From: Heterodera schachtii
Lineage: Eukaryota > Nematoda > Chromadorea > Rhabditida > Heteroderidae
Length of the DNA: 64,000 nt
Direction: 5' to 3'
Assembly: GCA_023374025.1 (NCBI GenBank)
Contig: SIJG01000084.1
Span: forward strand, 1-64,000
Positions 1 to 10,870 of this stretch are shown here, in pieces. The notes under the pieces are model-generated. The model ran no database searches and was not told the DNA's origin. It saw only the letters and a list, made by a program, of their open reading frames with translations. Position 1 is the stretch's first letter; every line of letters starts with the position of its first letter. The translations under genes and the position numbers were made by a program.

Positions 1-770
1 GATTCGCGTGTTTCATTTCATTTTCGGTGAGTTGATGACATTTGTCTCTATTTCATAATTGAACAATTATGAGTATATTAAGGAATTAATGGACCCAAGC
101 AATAGCTTTTACGCCAAAAATGAGGACAAAATGACACTGACTGTTGATTTAAATGTGAAAGAAGCAGCAAAAATCGATGAACTTTATGTCAACGAATATC
201 CATTTTCGATGGAAATTGAAAAAGTGTCCGAATTTTCGTGCGAAATCATTGGAAGTGAACGTATAAGCGATGCGAAGCACAGCTCAGATGGATTTCAATT
301 TAAATTATTGGCAAAAATAAATCCGAAAAATGGAAGCACTGATCAGAAATGTTTGGGCCTTTACCTTTTGTGCACAGCAGAACCAGAAAAATGTACAAAT
401 TAAAATGCTTATTTAATGAAAGTTAATTATCAAAATTAATTAATTCTAATGCTTTAAGATGGTGAATGGAGCTACGAATATTCGGCGACGGCGATCTTTA
501 CAATTTTCTCACAAAAGAGTGGTATGTATAATTTGGTGAATGATTTCAAAAAGTCAGTCGAAGTCCAATCTGGTGCCTTGAAATTGAACAACAAAATTGG
601 ATTCGATGATTTTATTCCATTTTCGGTCAGTTTTAATTAAAATGGCATATAAATTTTAAATGAAAATGAACATAATTAAGGAATTGTTGGACCCGAGCAA
701 AGACTATTACGGCAAAGAAGGGGACAAAGTGAAATTGGACTTAATTTTTAGAAGTAATCACTTTTGGTGA
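1..770 (+). CDS. MATH-domain gene, 3' end (5' part outside window)
   Basis: Four exons can be threaded with consistent phases: 1-26, 83-392, 459-625 and 681-770 (stop TGA at 768-770), separated by introns of 56, 66 and 55 nt. The exons spell MATH (meprin/TRAF-C homology) blocks: the end of one MATH (FISFS, then ELMDPSNSFYAKNEDKMTLTVD) and a second MATH (MEIEKVSEFSCEIIGSER, LGLYLLC, EWSYEYSATAIF, GFDDFIPFS, ELLDPSKDYYGKEGDKVKLD). The ATG at 59 lies inside an intron and is not a start. The gene family in this window has the order BTB-BACK-MATH(-MATH), so the missing 5' part probably encodes BTB and BACK. The last strand departs from paralogues (ends RSNHFW), which suggests a slightly truncated final MATH. 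No disruption is seen. The family role is expected to be substrate binding for a cullin-3 ubiquitin ligase, by analogy only. Confidence 0.75.
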
Positions 771-1210
771 ACATTTGTAATATGAATTTTATGTATTAAA
801 TAAATTTGAAAAATTATAAATATTCAAAAATAATAATTTAATTCATACTTAAAAATTAAACTCAAAATTAGCATCTTTTAAAGAATGGGGATATTTAGCT
901 GATAGAAATAACACTTATTTGGAACGCTTAATGAGCAATCATTAAAATTATAATCTGAATTCAAAAACTAAATTCAATCATTCCATTTAATTAAATAAAT
1001 TTAAAAATTATTATAGATTTCTTAAAAAATGAGTACATTTAATTCAATTTTAAAATTGCTGATTCAAAATTCGGAGGCTTTTTTGTGAATTTTCCGATAA
1101 AAAAACAATTCTCTTATTGGTAAAAACATATTTAAATTGTTCGAATATTTTTTGTACCTCTCGACGGCTTAGGCAGGACCTCATTTAAAAATTGAAAAAT
1201 TTTGGGCAAA
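771..1210. other. AT-rich intergenic, nothing recognised
   Basis: Only short AT-rich sequence is visible, with no exon homologous to the BTB/MATH family and no clear repeat structure. Confidence 0.5.
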
Positions 1211-2180
1211 TACCGTATTTTCTCTTTTTATCCCCCCGGGGGAATATTTTTCGACCTTCTCGTAAAGGGGGGCGGGATAATTAGAGACAGGGGGATAAAT
1301 GGAGAAGGGGGGATTTTTTTTGACAGATTTATTTAAGAAACGTTTTGTAATTTTTTGAACATGTCGCCAAAAATATCATCTCTTCAAAAAAATATATTTT
1401 TTTATTGCATTTTTAAGGAATTTGTGAATTTTACATGAAAAATTCGAAAAATGGCTAAAATATTGAAAAACCCAAACCCAAACATATTTTCCGACCCTTA
1501 TTAATGACTAGGGCCCGGATGTTAGTTTTTTAACTATTTTTTCTGCGGCTTTATTTTGATGAGAAATGCACAAAAAACAATTTATTTTTCAAAAAATTTC
1601 GTTTTTATTGCACCAAAAACACATTCTTTTTAAAAAAAAAGCCACTATTCATCACTAGGAATCACTATTTTGGAGCTTCGGCACTAAAAAAAATTTTAGA
1701 AGTTGGCCAATAAAATAGTTTTTTGCCATTATTTTAGCATTTTGTCACCTATTTTTTCACTATTCCGACATTTTTTGGAAATTTTCAACAAAAATGTAAG
1801 AAAATCAAAAAATATATAAACCTAAGAATAGACATAAAAAATTTCAAAAATACGGCCCTAAGATTGGCCTAAATTTTAAAAAAAATGCACCCTTAAAAAT
1901 GTAAAATTTCTCAAAAATCCATCCGCCAAATTTTTTTTGACAAAATTTTGGATTTAAAAAATTAATATTTTATAAGAAAATATTAGAAGGAAGTGTAACA
2001 TCATTGCAACAGCATCCATTGAATAAAAAAAATTTTGCTCAATTTTTGGCTGAAAATTTGTCACAATTCGTCATTATTTCGGACTTTTCGCCACTATGGC
2101 ATAAACCCCTCAGAAATGGGGGGGGATAATTAGAGACAGGGGGATAAATGGCGAAGGGAATAAACAAAGAAAATACGGTA
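1211..2180. mobile_element. MITE-like element with TACCGTATTT ends
   Basis: The left end (TACCGTATTTTCTCTTT at 1211) is mirrored by the right end (AAAGAAAATACGGTA ending at 2180), so this is a terminal-inverted-repeat element of about 970 bp, possibly on a TA target as in Tc1/mariner elements. Each end carries a G-rich block reading AATTAGAGACAGGGGGAT (near 1279 and 2130). The interior, about 1510-2100, resembles in inverted orientation the MITE at 32058-32664 (motifs around TTTTTAACTATTTTTT and AATAGTGA), so one element may be nested in another. There is no coding capacity. Confidence 0.5.
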
Positions 2181-2513
2181 ATTAAAATAGAATAAAAAAT
2201 AAATCGCAAATCAGAAATAAAAATGTTATTTGTTAGGCGCCTATTTCTGCCTATTTGGCCATTTTTGGCGACTATTTTAGGGAGTTTCTAAAAATCTTTA
2301 ATTCTTTTTTTTTTATTTGCGCTTCTATTGTTCCAAATTTTTATGATAAACTGTATTTTACTCATTATATTAATTCGACTATATATTCTTTTAATAAATT
2401 ATCCCTCCTACTTCCTGTCAAAAAGGAATGCGAAATGGAAATTTATGATAATAAAAACGGATATTGAAAATGGATACCAAAATTAAAGAAAAATTCAAAT
2501 TAAATGGTATAAA
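2181..2513. other. AT-rich spacer, no gene seen
   Basis: Poly-T and AT-rich DNA downstream of the reverse-strand BTB gene. A 70-residue open frame here has low complexity and no family resemblance. Confidence 0.4.
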
Positions 2514-5500
2514 TTAACTGAAAATCGAGCCGTACGGCTTCTCCATTTTTTCACCGTCCAAATAAATATCAATGGCCACAGTCACTTTATCCTCCTCATT
2601 GTCGTACCATCCTTTGTTCGTGCCAACCAATTCCTTAATTATATCATTAAAAAAGTAATTAGGCAAGGATTTTGAGGAAGCAAAACACGTAAAATTTGAC
2701 GAAAAAAAATAATTTTGCTCATTTAAATGTTTATTAAATAATATAATGTCTTTCGAATAAAGAAAATTAATAAACCTAAAGTTTTTTATCAAAAAAAAAA
2801 AAAAAAATTGCGATCAATTTTTGAGAAAATTTCGAATTCTTAGGGTTGTATTTTCTTATTTCTTAGGGGTGTAAAATTTAATTTTAAAACAACAAAATGC
2901 CAAAGAAAGGCATTAAATTGCACAAAATCTCGAAAAAGGCAAAAAAAAAAAGAAGGCGTAATAAAGTTATCATAATTATAATATAAGTTGAACAATCTGC
3001 TGTTAGTTAGAAAGTCATTTTTCCAATAAATTTATTTTATTTAAAAATATTTTCTATAAAAAATTGAAATTTAATTTTACTACAATATTTTGTTAAAAAA
3101 CGAATAAAACAATGTGCAATGAATTACATTTTTATTATTTTCGCTTTGTCAAATTTTGGCCCAATTTTATTAGTTTATTTGATTAATTAATTATATATAT
3201 TTTGTTATTCTAAAAACAAAAATATTTCATACCAAATGCGAAAACCAAAGGCCAACATCAAAGCCGTGAAAGGATGATTCATTGCTAAAAACGCGGCCAT
3301 CGAACATATCACTAAAAGCATCCGAGCCAATTCGTAAAGTTGCCGAACATTTGCGACTCCAATTCGATGCTTAAAGCAAATTACTCATTATTATTATTTT
3401 TTTTCGAATTAATTTTAATTCATTTCACTCACTTTCTTTCGGGCCGCCACATAAAAGGTAAAAGCCCAAACATTTCTCATCATCAGCACTTCTGTTTATT
3501 CTGGCCATGATTTTCCACGGAAGTCCTTTGATGTGCACAGTTTCGACTTTGCGCTCACTTCCATTGATTTCTCGGAAAAATTCGGAACTTTTTTCAATTT
3601 CCATAAAAATTGTCCTGTCGGATGTTCTTGGTGCAGAAGCAAATTGGCCCATTTCAGCATTCTTTAAGGTAAAGTCAACTGTCAATGTCACTTTGTCCTC
3701 ATTGCTGCTATAAAATCCATTAATCGGGTCCAGCAATTCCTTAATTAGCCATAATTATGTCAATTAATGAAAAGCAATCAATCACTCACCGCAAATGAAA
3801 TGAAACCATTGGAACCCGTGTAGTTCGCTCTCGGGTTAAAAGATATGGCGAAAAATTCCCAATGGCATTCTCCGCCTCGAACTTTTTCGAAACAATTCGA
3901 AAGGTTGCCGCCAAACATTCGCAATTCCAATTTTTAACTTAATTACTTTAATTTAGAGTTCGGGTACGGATCGGACCCGTGTACGGGTTTTTACGGGCCC
4001 GTAACCCGTATTTTTTTGAGCCGATAAGGGTTTTTAAGGGGCCGTAAGCTCGTCGTCCATATGAATGTCAAACCCGTAACCCTTACCCTTACCCGTACAA
4101 TTACAGTACGGGTTATTTGAAATTGAGTAAATTTTTAATTTTTTTGCAGTCAATTCGCGCCAAAACATTGAAATTGTGAAAAAATTTTGTGCTAAAAAAC
4201 CAAAATTTTTAAAATTTGAATAGCATTTCATTCAATTTTCTATGAAATTCTATTTTTCATATGAAATGGATTTTGTTTTAAATTTCTTAACTTTTTTTAC
4301 GATGGATTTGTTAATTTTTTCAAAATTACAGTATAAGATACCTAATTCTCGTAAAATCTGTTAGAAAAATTCATGTAATCATGTTAAAAATCGCAAATTT
4401 GGTCATTTCGATAAATCTGTTAGCAATTTGCAATCAAATTTAAAAAAATTTTCCCGCCGGCGCTTATCGACATCGCCGGGACCTAAAAACTCTTGTTTAA
4501 TGTTCGTAATAAAATTTGAACAAATATATATTTATATTATAATTTTTTTTTTAAATTTCTTGATAAAAATAGGTATTTTTGCAAAAACCCTTACCCGCAT
4601 ACGGGTCCGTATTTTAATTTTTAATTTCCAATAATTAGCATGTCCTTTCTTTTACCTGCAGCGCATTTGAGGTAAAATTCCAGCCATTTTTGATCGGTGC
4701 TTCCATTTTTTGCATTTATTTTTGCCACAATATTCCATGGAAGTCCTCTAATTAGCACAGTTTCGCTGTATCGGAGACTCCCCACTTTTTTTCCCGCAAA
4801 TTGCGACACTTTTTCAATGACCATCACAATTTTTCCAAATGACAAATTTCGCTGGTGACTCGGAAATAGCAGTGGGTACAGTAACCCATCTGATGAACCA
4901 CACATTTTCGATTGGCTATGGGACTGTTCAATGCCGACCACTTCTTCTGCAATTAAAATGCCGGATGGAACTGTAAAAATAAGAATTAGATGGGCCAGCA
5001 GGAATGGCATGAATGGCATACTGTGTAATTAATTTAAGCGACCCATAAAAATGTGTACTTCTCGAAAAAATAAAACCAATTATTTTTATTTTTTAAGTAA
5101 ATTTATAATTAAAATAAAAGGAGAAAAAAATGGCTAGTGATTAAGCATATTAGTTTTTTTGTAGAAAAATTTCACCAATTTTTTCTGAAAAATCCTCTTG
5201 TGAGAAGAGCGGAAAGCGAATTTTGAAAAGTGCCGGGCCAAGCATTTGACGGCGATTCTCTGCTGAACATTTAATGCCATTTTCACGGCATTTTTCATCG
5301 GCCCAACGGAGTGCCGAAAAAAAATAATAAAATTAATGGTGTCATTTACTTAATTTCTAAAAAATTTGCTGCTTCCCAAATGGAAATTTCTTCACAGATT
5401 TTCAATTCGTCACGTTCCAAAATTTCACACAACCGTTTTTGGTCAATTTGCAGAAATTACTCCGATTTGAGCAAAGTGTGCGCATTTTTGTCAATGTAAG

Positions 5501-6472
5501 CCAAACAATTATTGCCATAATTCTAAAATAAAGAAAATAATTATGTTGTTTTGAATAATAATTGCGTATTATTTTTTATCTTTAAAAAATAAATTTAATC
5601 GATTAGAGAATATTCCATATAATATTTAATAAAATAATTTATGTTTAAATAAATAAAAGTAATGTTCATTTCTTCTTCACACCTCCAACTCGAAAAGGCG
5701 GGCCATGGCATAAGCCAAGAAAACATTGGGCAATTTGGAAAATGGAATTCGTAGACATGGACCGACCAGGTCAGGGATGTTGTATTTTTTGGCTAATTAA
5801 TAAATAATTATTTTATATAATTTTCAAAAATAAATCCACCGGCGTAAAGCACTGCCATTGCATTTTCTCCGTTTAATCCGCTAAATTCATCCCCGTAAAT
5901 GAAGTTCAACAACACTTTGAACGCTGATGGTTCGACGTCAGGGATCTCCACAACAGGGTCATTAGCGGAGGCTAATTGAAAATTAATTCACTAATTAATG
6001 TTCTTAATACCGATGATATTATTTACCATTTTCATTCTGTGAGTCAAAACGGAACATTGCCCCAAATACGTCGGAAGCATATTTCATAACCAATTCATGG
6101 GCCAAAATAATCTAAAAAATTAATAGCTTTTTGCGGTGCCAAAATCACAACGAAAGAGTGATCTGATCAGTTTGATTTAAAATATCTTTTTAATTATTAA
6201 CAATAGAAAACTTTTCTCAGATTTTAAATAGTCTCAAAATGGTAATATATTTAATTAAAAAAGTTATGTTAAATATAAACTATTTCTTTCATTGATCAGT
6301 TTATCAGATGATCAGTGAGTGATTGGCGGAGAAGTCACTGATCAGTAACAAAATCCTTAATAAAAATTAAACTCGCCTCTTTTGCATCTCCGTCGCCAAC
6401 CAAAAATTTCATATCCGCATACTCTCCCGTGCTCAACAAATGCTTCATCCGAACACCGATCGGTGTGGACAT
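2514..6472 (-). pseudogene. BTB-BACK-MATH-MATH gene, 11 exons, disrupted
   Basis: Exons in transcript order: 6472-6377, 6111-6027, 5971-5840, 5792-5683, 5522-5370, 5314-5176, 4970-4656, 3937-3790, 3739-3433, 3369-3233, 2633-2514. Exon 1 starts MSTPIGVRMKHLLSTGEYAD and gives FLVGDGDAKE; exons 2-4 complete BTB (ILAHELVMK, FKVLLNFIYGDE, NAMAVLYA); exons 4-6 are BACK (LFELE, YIDKNAHTLLKSE, ALRWADEKC). Exons 7-9 and 9-11 form two MATH domains ending in a DKVTVAIDIYLDGE tail. Defects: a TAA at 5457-5459 where paralogues have GAA (SEEFLQID block), and a 1-bp deletion in exon 8 near 3851-3860. Intron 1 uses a GC donor (GAG|GCGAGT), intron 5 also starts GC, and the exon 6 acceptor reads TTTTCG|GCAC instead of AG. 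A MITE lies in intron 7. Family role (CUL3 adaptor) is inferred; this copy looks dead. Confidence 0.85.
3960..4612. mobile_element. MITE in intron 7 of the 2.5-6.5 kb BTB gene
   Basis: The left end has GGACCCGTGTACGGGT (from about 3973) and the right end has, in reverse complement, GGACCCGTATGCGGGT (near 4590-4608), an inverted terminal pair about 650 bp apart. Both ends are rich in CCCGTA/TACGGG words. Its boundaries fall between exon 8 (starts 3937) and exon 7 (ends 4656), so it accounts for most of that 718-nt intron; the same intron in the 41-45 kb paralogue is 60 nt. A GC-rich hairpin repeat sits inside at 4453-4480. Confidence 0.55.
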
Positions 6473-7700
6473 GGCAATTCAATAAAAAAAGAATGAAATG
6501 CTGATTTGTGAGACAAAACTGGAAAATTTATCTAGTTTGAAATGTTAGAATGTTCATTTTTTAAAGTAAAAATAATGTGATTCGCAAAAGGTGAGGACAA
6601 AACGGGGTCTTATTCCCAATCGTGTCCAAAAACTTGGTGAAACGCCCATTAAGTCTTGACCAAATATGTGATTTATTTTGAATAGTGATGCAATTTTCAG
6701 GCTTTAGTCTTAATTTTTATTTTTTGAATAAATTTTGTCATTTTACACCCCCTAAATTTGGGTTTTTAGTGCCAATTTTCCATTTATAGAGCTTATTTGG
6801 GGGGGGGGGGGGGTTAGGACCTAAAGCCAACATATTTTGGCGGTTTTTAGAGCCTAAAAATTGTATCCCTAATTATGGGTGTGCACGGTTAAAATAATAT
6901 ATGATAAATCGCTAGAAAAAAATAAATCGAATTTCTTTAACATTCGTAACATTTTTTGACTCCCTAAAAATTGGGGAAAATAAAAATCCCTAACAATTGA
7001 GACGCATTAAAATGGGTCGAACTCGAATAATATTAGAAAAATTTAGGGTGTCAAAAATTGTGTAACACCATAAGTAGTATCCATGTATAGGACAGGACAA
7101 CTGATAAATGAACAATTTGCTGGTGATGGTTCACTTTAAATATTAATGAACGAGGTCATAGAATATTACGGCAAAGAAATGACCCCAAAAAAGATGAGTA
7201 ACAGTTAATAATTTGATTTGAATTGTTTTTTTTAATTTAATTTATTTGACCAAAACTTGACTCCTAAAAGATTTTCTCATAGAAAAAATGATAAAACGTG
7301 CAATGAAAGGAGAGATTGGTCCCATGATGAAGTACAAAATGTTTGATAAGGATTAAATCCAAATTAACTTCACTCTTTTTAGATTATAATTTTGTCGTAA
7401 TTTTCTTGTGACATCATTATGCCTATAATTGAAGTTAATCATCAGCAGCAATTCTTTAAGTTTTACAAACATATTTTAATTCATTACAAGATAAAAAAGA
7501 GAAATTTACAATGTTCAAAATTGGGTACATTTGTGTGATTTTTTAAGTGAAATATTGAATAAATCTAACGAAATTTGTTTCAACAGTGTCAGCTACCGCC
7601 GTCGGAGAAAATTATCTATATATAAAGGTTCAATGTTGTATGTATTAAAAAATGCCAAATTTGCGCATAAAATATGCATTAAAATCCCCTATGTATTATG
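6473..7700. other. 5' flank shared with the 41-kb paralogue (inverted)
   Basis: No gene is seen. Stretches between about 6590 and 7210 match, in reverse complement, the region 40780-41150 just upstream of the BTB gene starting at 41274 (for example GGTGATGGTTCACTTTAAAT, and words around AACGCCCATTAAG). The two genes therefore share upstream DNA as well as exons, and this may contain their promoter. A run of G lies near 6801-6814. Confidence 0.5.
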
Positions 7701-7703
7701 GGA

Positions 7704-8100
7704 AAATATCGGTCCTATGGCCCGGAGCCCAAAATGGCCGAAATATATACCAATCGATAGCTCTCGCTCACTTAAATTGGTTTTTTTTATCAGTCATTTT
7801 TTCGAGGTTTTGATGACCCATAACTTTTTTCATTTTCATTTTTATCCAAAAATTCTTTCAGATTCTTGGGTTACATGCCGAGAGGAATCGAATGATATCT
7901 ATTTTGTCGCAATTCATGCGTTTTAAGTAATTGGGCGGTTCAGTCCCAAAGGCATTTGGCCACTTCTGTCCCGGGTCTGTAACTCTTCAGGGATTGGTTT
8001 CCGCAAAAAAATTCTTTCGGATTCTTCCATTACAGACCGAGAGCTATCGATTGGTATATATTTCGGCCATTTTGGGCTCCGGGCCATATGACCGATATTT
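7704..8100. repeat. Foldback element, 63-bp arms
   Basis: Left arm 7704-7766 and right arm 8038-8100 are near-perfect reverse complements (core CCCGGAGCCCAAAATGGCCG), separated by about 270 bp. The open frames that cross both arms on either strand share the same peptide because of this symmetry and are not genes. Confidence 0.65.
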
Positions 8101-9276
8101 ACCGTATTATGCACTAAAAACAACCCAAAAAATGCCGAAATAAGCACAAAATATACCTTAAAAACTTCCAAAAATGGCTTTTATCCTTACAAATTTTCTC
8201 AAACATACTTACATAAGGCTCAAAATTTTTCGATTTTAAGGGTTTGTTTTTAAAAAATTCCAAAAAGTCGATCCTTAGGGGTCTATTTTTACTTCTTTTT
8301 TTTTTTGGATTTTCTTGTTAAAATTTCATAAAAATGGCCTAAATATGCTCTAAAATGCAAAAATAGCGAAATATGCAATTATTCTCAAAAAAACAAAAAT
8401 TGTAACAGAATAACTCTTGCTTTTTCTCACAATTTTTGTTTTTATTAGGCATTTTTTCATTTTATTCTCTGCCATTTTTTCTTATTAATTTACATAATTA
8501 TAATATACATTTATGAATTTATTCCCTTGGCTAAAATGATTCTCTTATTCCCTTTTCAGTTTTTATTTATATACAAAAACTTAACGAATAAAACTCTGAC
8601 CCATAAAATTAAATTAATTTTCCGCTTTTTTCTAATCCAAAATCATAAATTATCTCTGTTTTATTAATATTAATAAAATTTATTCAACCTATGTACACAC
8701 CATTTCTTCAATTTTTCTTTGTATTTGTATTGATTGGATCAATTTTGTAGCCCGAAGGGCAAAGCGATGAATAAATGGAAAAAAAATACGGAGAAATGGG
8801 TACAACAAAACATTACACTCTTCTGACACAATTTGCCACATTTGCATAATTTTTGTTTTGAATGAGCTTTTGGATGGAAGATGATGGGTAAAAGTAAATG
8901 TTTTTTCCGATGATTTGGGAAGTTCAATTTCAAATTTCCATGAAAATTAAACTAAAAATTTGGCCTAAAATGTTCAAATCGGGTAAGGATTTTCCTCCCT
9001 TTAATTAAAAAAAAAGAAGTTATTTTTACATACAAATTGAAAAATAAAATTTTTGAGATTTTTAAATTTTCTCCCAAAATAGCTTAGCCTTCACCATTCG
9101 TTGTTTATGTGCTTGGTATATGATTAACCTGCTGAATAGTCCAGTAAAACCGTAAAGATTTAGCCGATTTTGTGCCATAATATTTATTAATTGCTAATTT
9201 TTAATATTTCGACTTGATTCACATTTGTTTAATCACATCACATTAATAGATAATTACGAATTCGCAATTGATTATA
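8101..9276. other. Intergenic; 8.5-9.27 kb shares a BTB 5' flank
   Basis: 8101-8500 shows nothing recognisable. From about 8500 to the BTB-like ATG at 9277 the sequence resembles 33700-34483, the upstream flank of the BTB gene that starts at 34484 (shared words around TTCAGTTTTTATTTATA, TTTTTTCTAATCCA and GGATGGAAGATGATGGGTAA). Confidence 0.45.
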
Positions 9277-9354
9277 ATGTCAGAATTAGTGCTTGATCGA
9301 ATGAAGAATTTGTTGAGCAAGGGTGAGGACGCGGATGTTTATCTTTGGAACTGA
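9277..9354 (+). pseudogene. Orphan BTB exon 1 remnant
   Basis: The 25-codon frame starts MSELVLDRMKNLLSKGEDAD and matches exon 1 of the local BTB genes up to DVY. It then diverges and stops (TGA 9352-9354) before the FLVGDGDAKE block and its GC donor. No exon 2-7 follows on this strand, so the rest was lost. It sits behind a 5' flank like that of the 34.5-kb gene. Confidence 0.7.
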
Positions 9355-9752
9355 ACAGTGCAATGACTTAAAGTGCATGGAATTGTGACAAAACATTTAT
9401 TCAAAATGAAAACAGTTTTTTTGTTTCTTCTCATTTATGTTCTATCTATACCTGCTGAATTTTTTATCCAATCCTTTCCCTGGTCTAAAATCGATTTTAT
9501 CGATTCTTTTCACATGCTTTAGATGTTAACTGTCTGACTTTTCGCTGTCTCCAATTCTTACACAAACTCAAAAACAATTAAAAGGAATTGTAGTACAAAA
9601 ATTTTGCAACTAACAAACAAATCATTGTTTTGTTTTCTCATTTTGGTTTTTGATTAAAATGATAAAAGCACTATTTAAAAAATTAAAATTTCACTACGAT
9701 TCAAGACGGCGCAAAAAGCAAATTATGAAAAAAATCATAAAAATAGCGGAAC

Positions 9753-10160
9753 CCGACAGTTCGGCCCTCACGATTCGGCATCCCACGGTTCGGACCCAGC
9801 AAGTTTTTCCACGATAGCTTTTTTATTTGTTATCAAAATCCATCAATCTTGGTATCATTCGAAGGCTCTTAACATGCCTATTAGCCTTACCAAAAAGCGG
9901 ATAGATTTTCAAGCCTGGAAAAAATTTTATTAAGAAAAAACTAGTAAATTTTGACTTTTTAGCAATTTTCATGTATAACTTTTTTGGTATTTGTCTAATC
10001 GCAAAGCAATAGCTTAGAAAAAGCTTCTAAACACCTTAAGCTTTCAAATGATACCAACAATGTTGCATTTGGATTACAAAGAAAAAAGTTATAGAAAGCA
10101 GAAAGCTATAGCGGAAAACATGCTGGGGCCGAACCGTGGGGGCCGAACTGACGTAGACCG
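9753..10160. repeat. Foldback element with GGTATCATTCGA-like arms
   Basis: The left side (CCCACGGTTCGGACCCAGCA near 9780) is mirrored by the right side (TGCTGGGGCCGAACCGTGGG, 10121-10140). The imperfect arms extend inward through CTTGGTATCATTCGAAGGC to its partner near 10045. The inner word is shared with the foldback element at 59.6-60.0 kb. Flanking 9355-9752 and 10161-10870 show only AT-rich DNA with no gene. Confidence 0.5.
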
Positions 10161-10870
10161 AAAAATAGGTGACAAAAATAGCATAATGCCACTAAAATTT
10201 GACAAAATGCCTTTTAAACAATATGGAATTTCATTCAGCAAATTTTTTGGCCAAGAATTTAGAAAAAAAACTAAAAAAATACATTTATTTCTAAAAACTA
10301 AAATTCGTTTTTTTTTTCGTTTTTCATCCTTTTAAACGTGCCTCAATTCACACTTAATTAAGACACTGAGTGCAATTTTTTCGATAAATGCCGTCGTCGG
10401 TAGAACGAATGAAATAGCATGTGAATAGCGTAAACATTTTGAGAAGAATTGAAAATAGAAAAAAATGAAATCAACGGAAAGAGTTTCCAAATGACACAAA
10501 AATTTTTTGGTGCATAAATTTTATCTTTTTCTTTTTTATATTTTGTAAAATATTTTGGTTTTCATAAAGCAACATATTACAATGACCAGAGATGGGATTT
10601 TTAGGTGCTAAAAATCGAGAAATATGTACCTAAATGCCTAACAAACACTTGCAGCCAATTTCGGGGAAAAATGCACAGAACAAAGCAAAATCACAAAAAC
10701 AATTAATTGTTTGTTGAATATTTTAAAAAAAATTAAAATCCTTTCAACTGATTTTGATTAAAACTTTAATTTTTGGATTTTTTTCGCTGGAGTTTTTAAA
10801 AGATTTAATTATTACTCATAAAAAATGTAATTTTGTAGGAAGACAATTAAATTTGTCCACAGCCATTTAA

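Noticed and set aside
7531..8171. Two frames sharing a MARSPKWPKYIPIDSSRS peptide on opposite strands
   Set aside because: The shared peptide comes from the inverted arms of a foldback element.
10048..10335. 95-residue frame
   Set aside because: It starts in a foldback arm and ends in poly-T DNA; no family resemblance.
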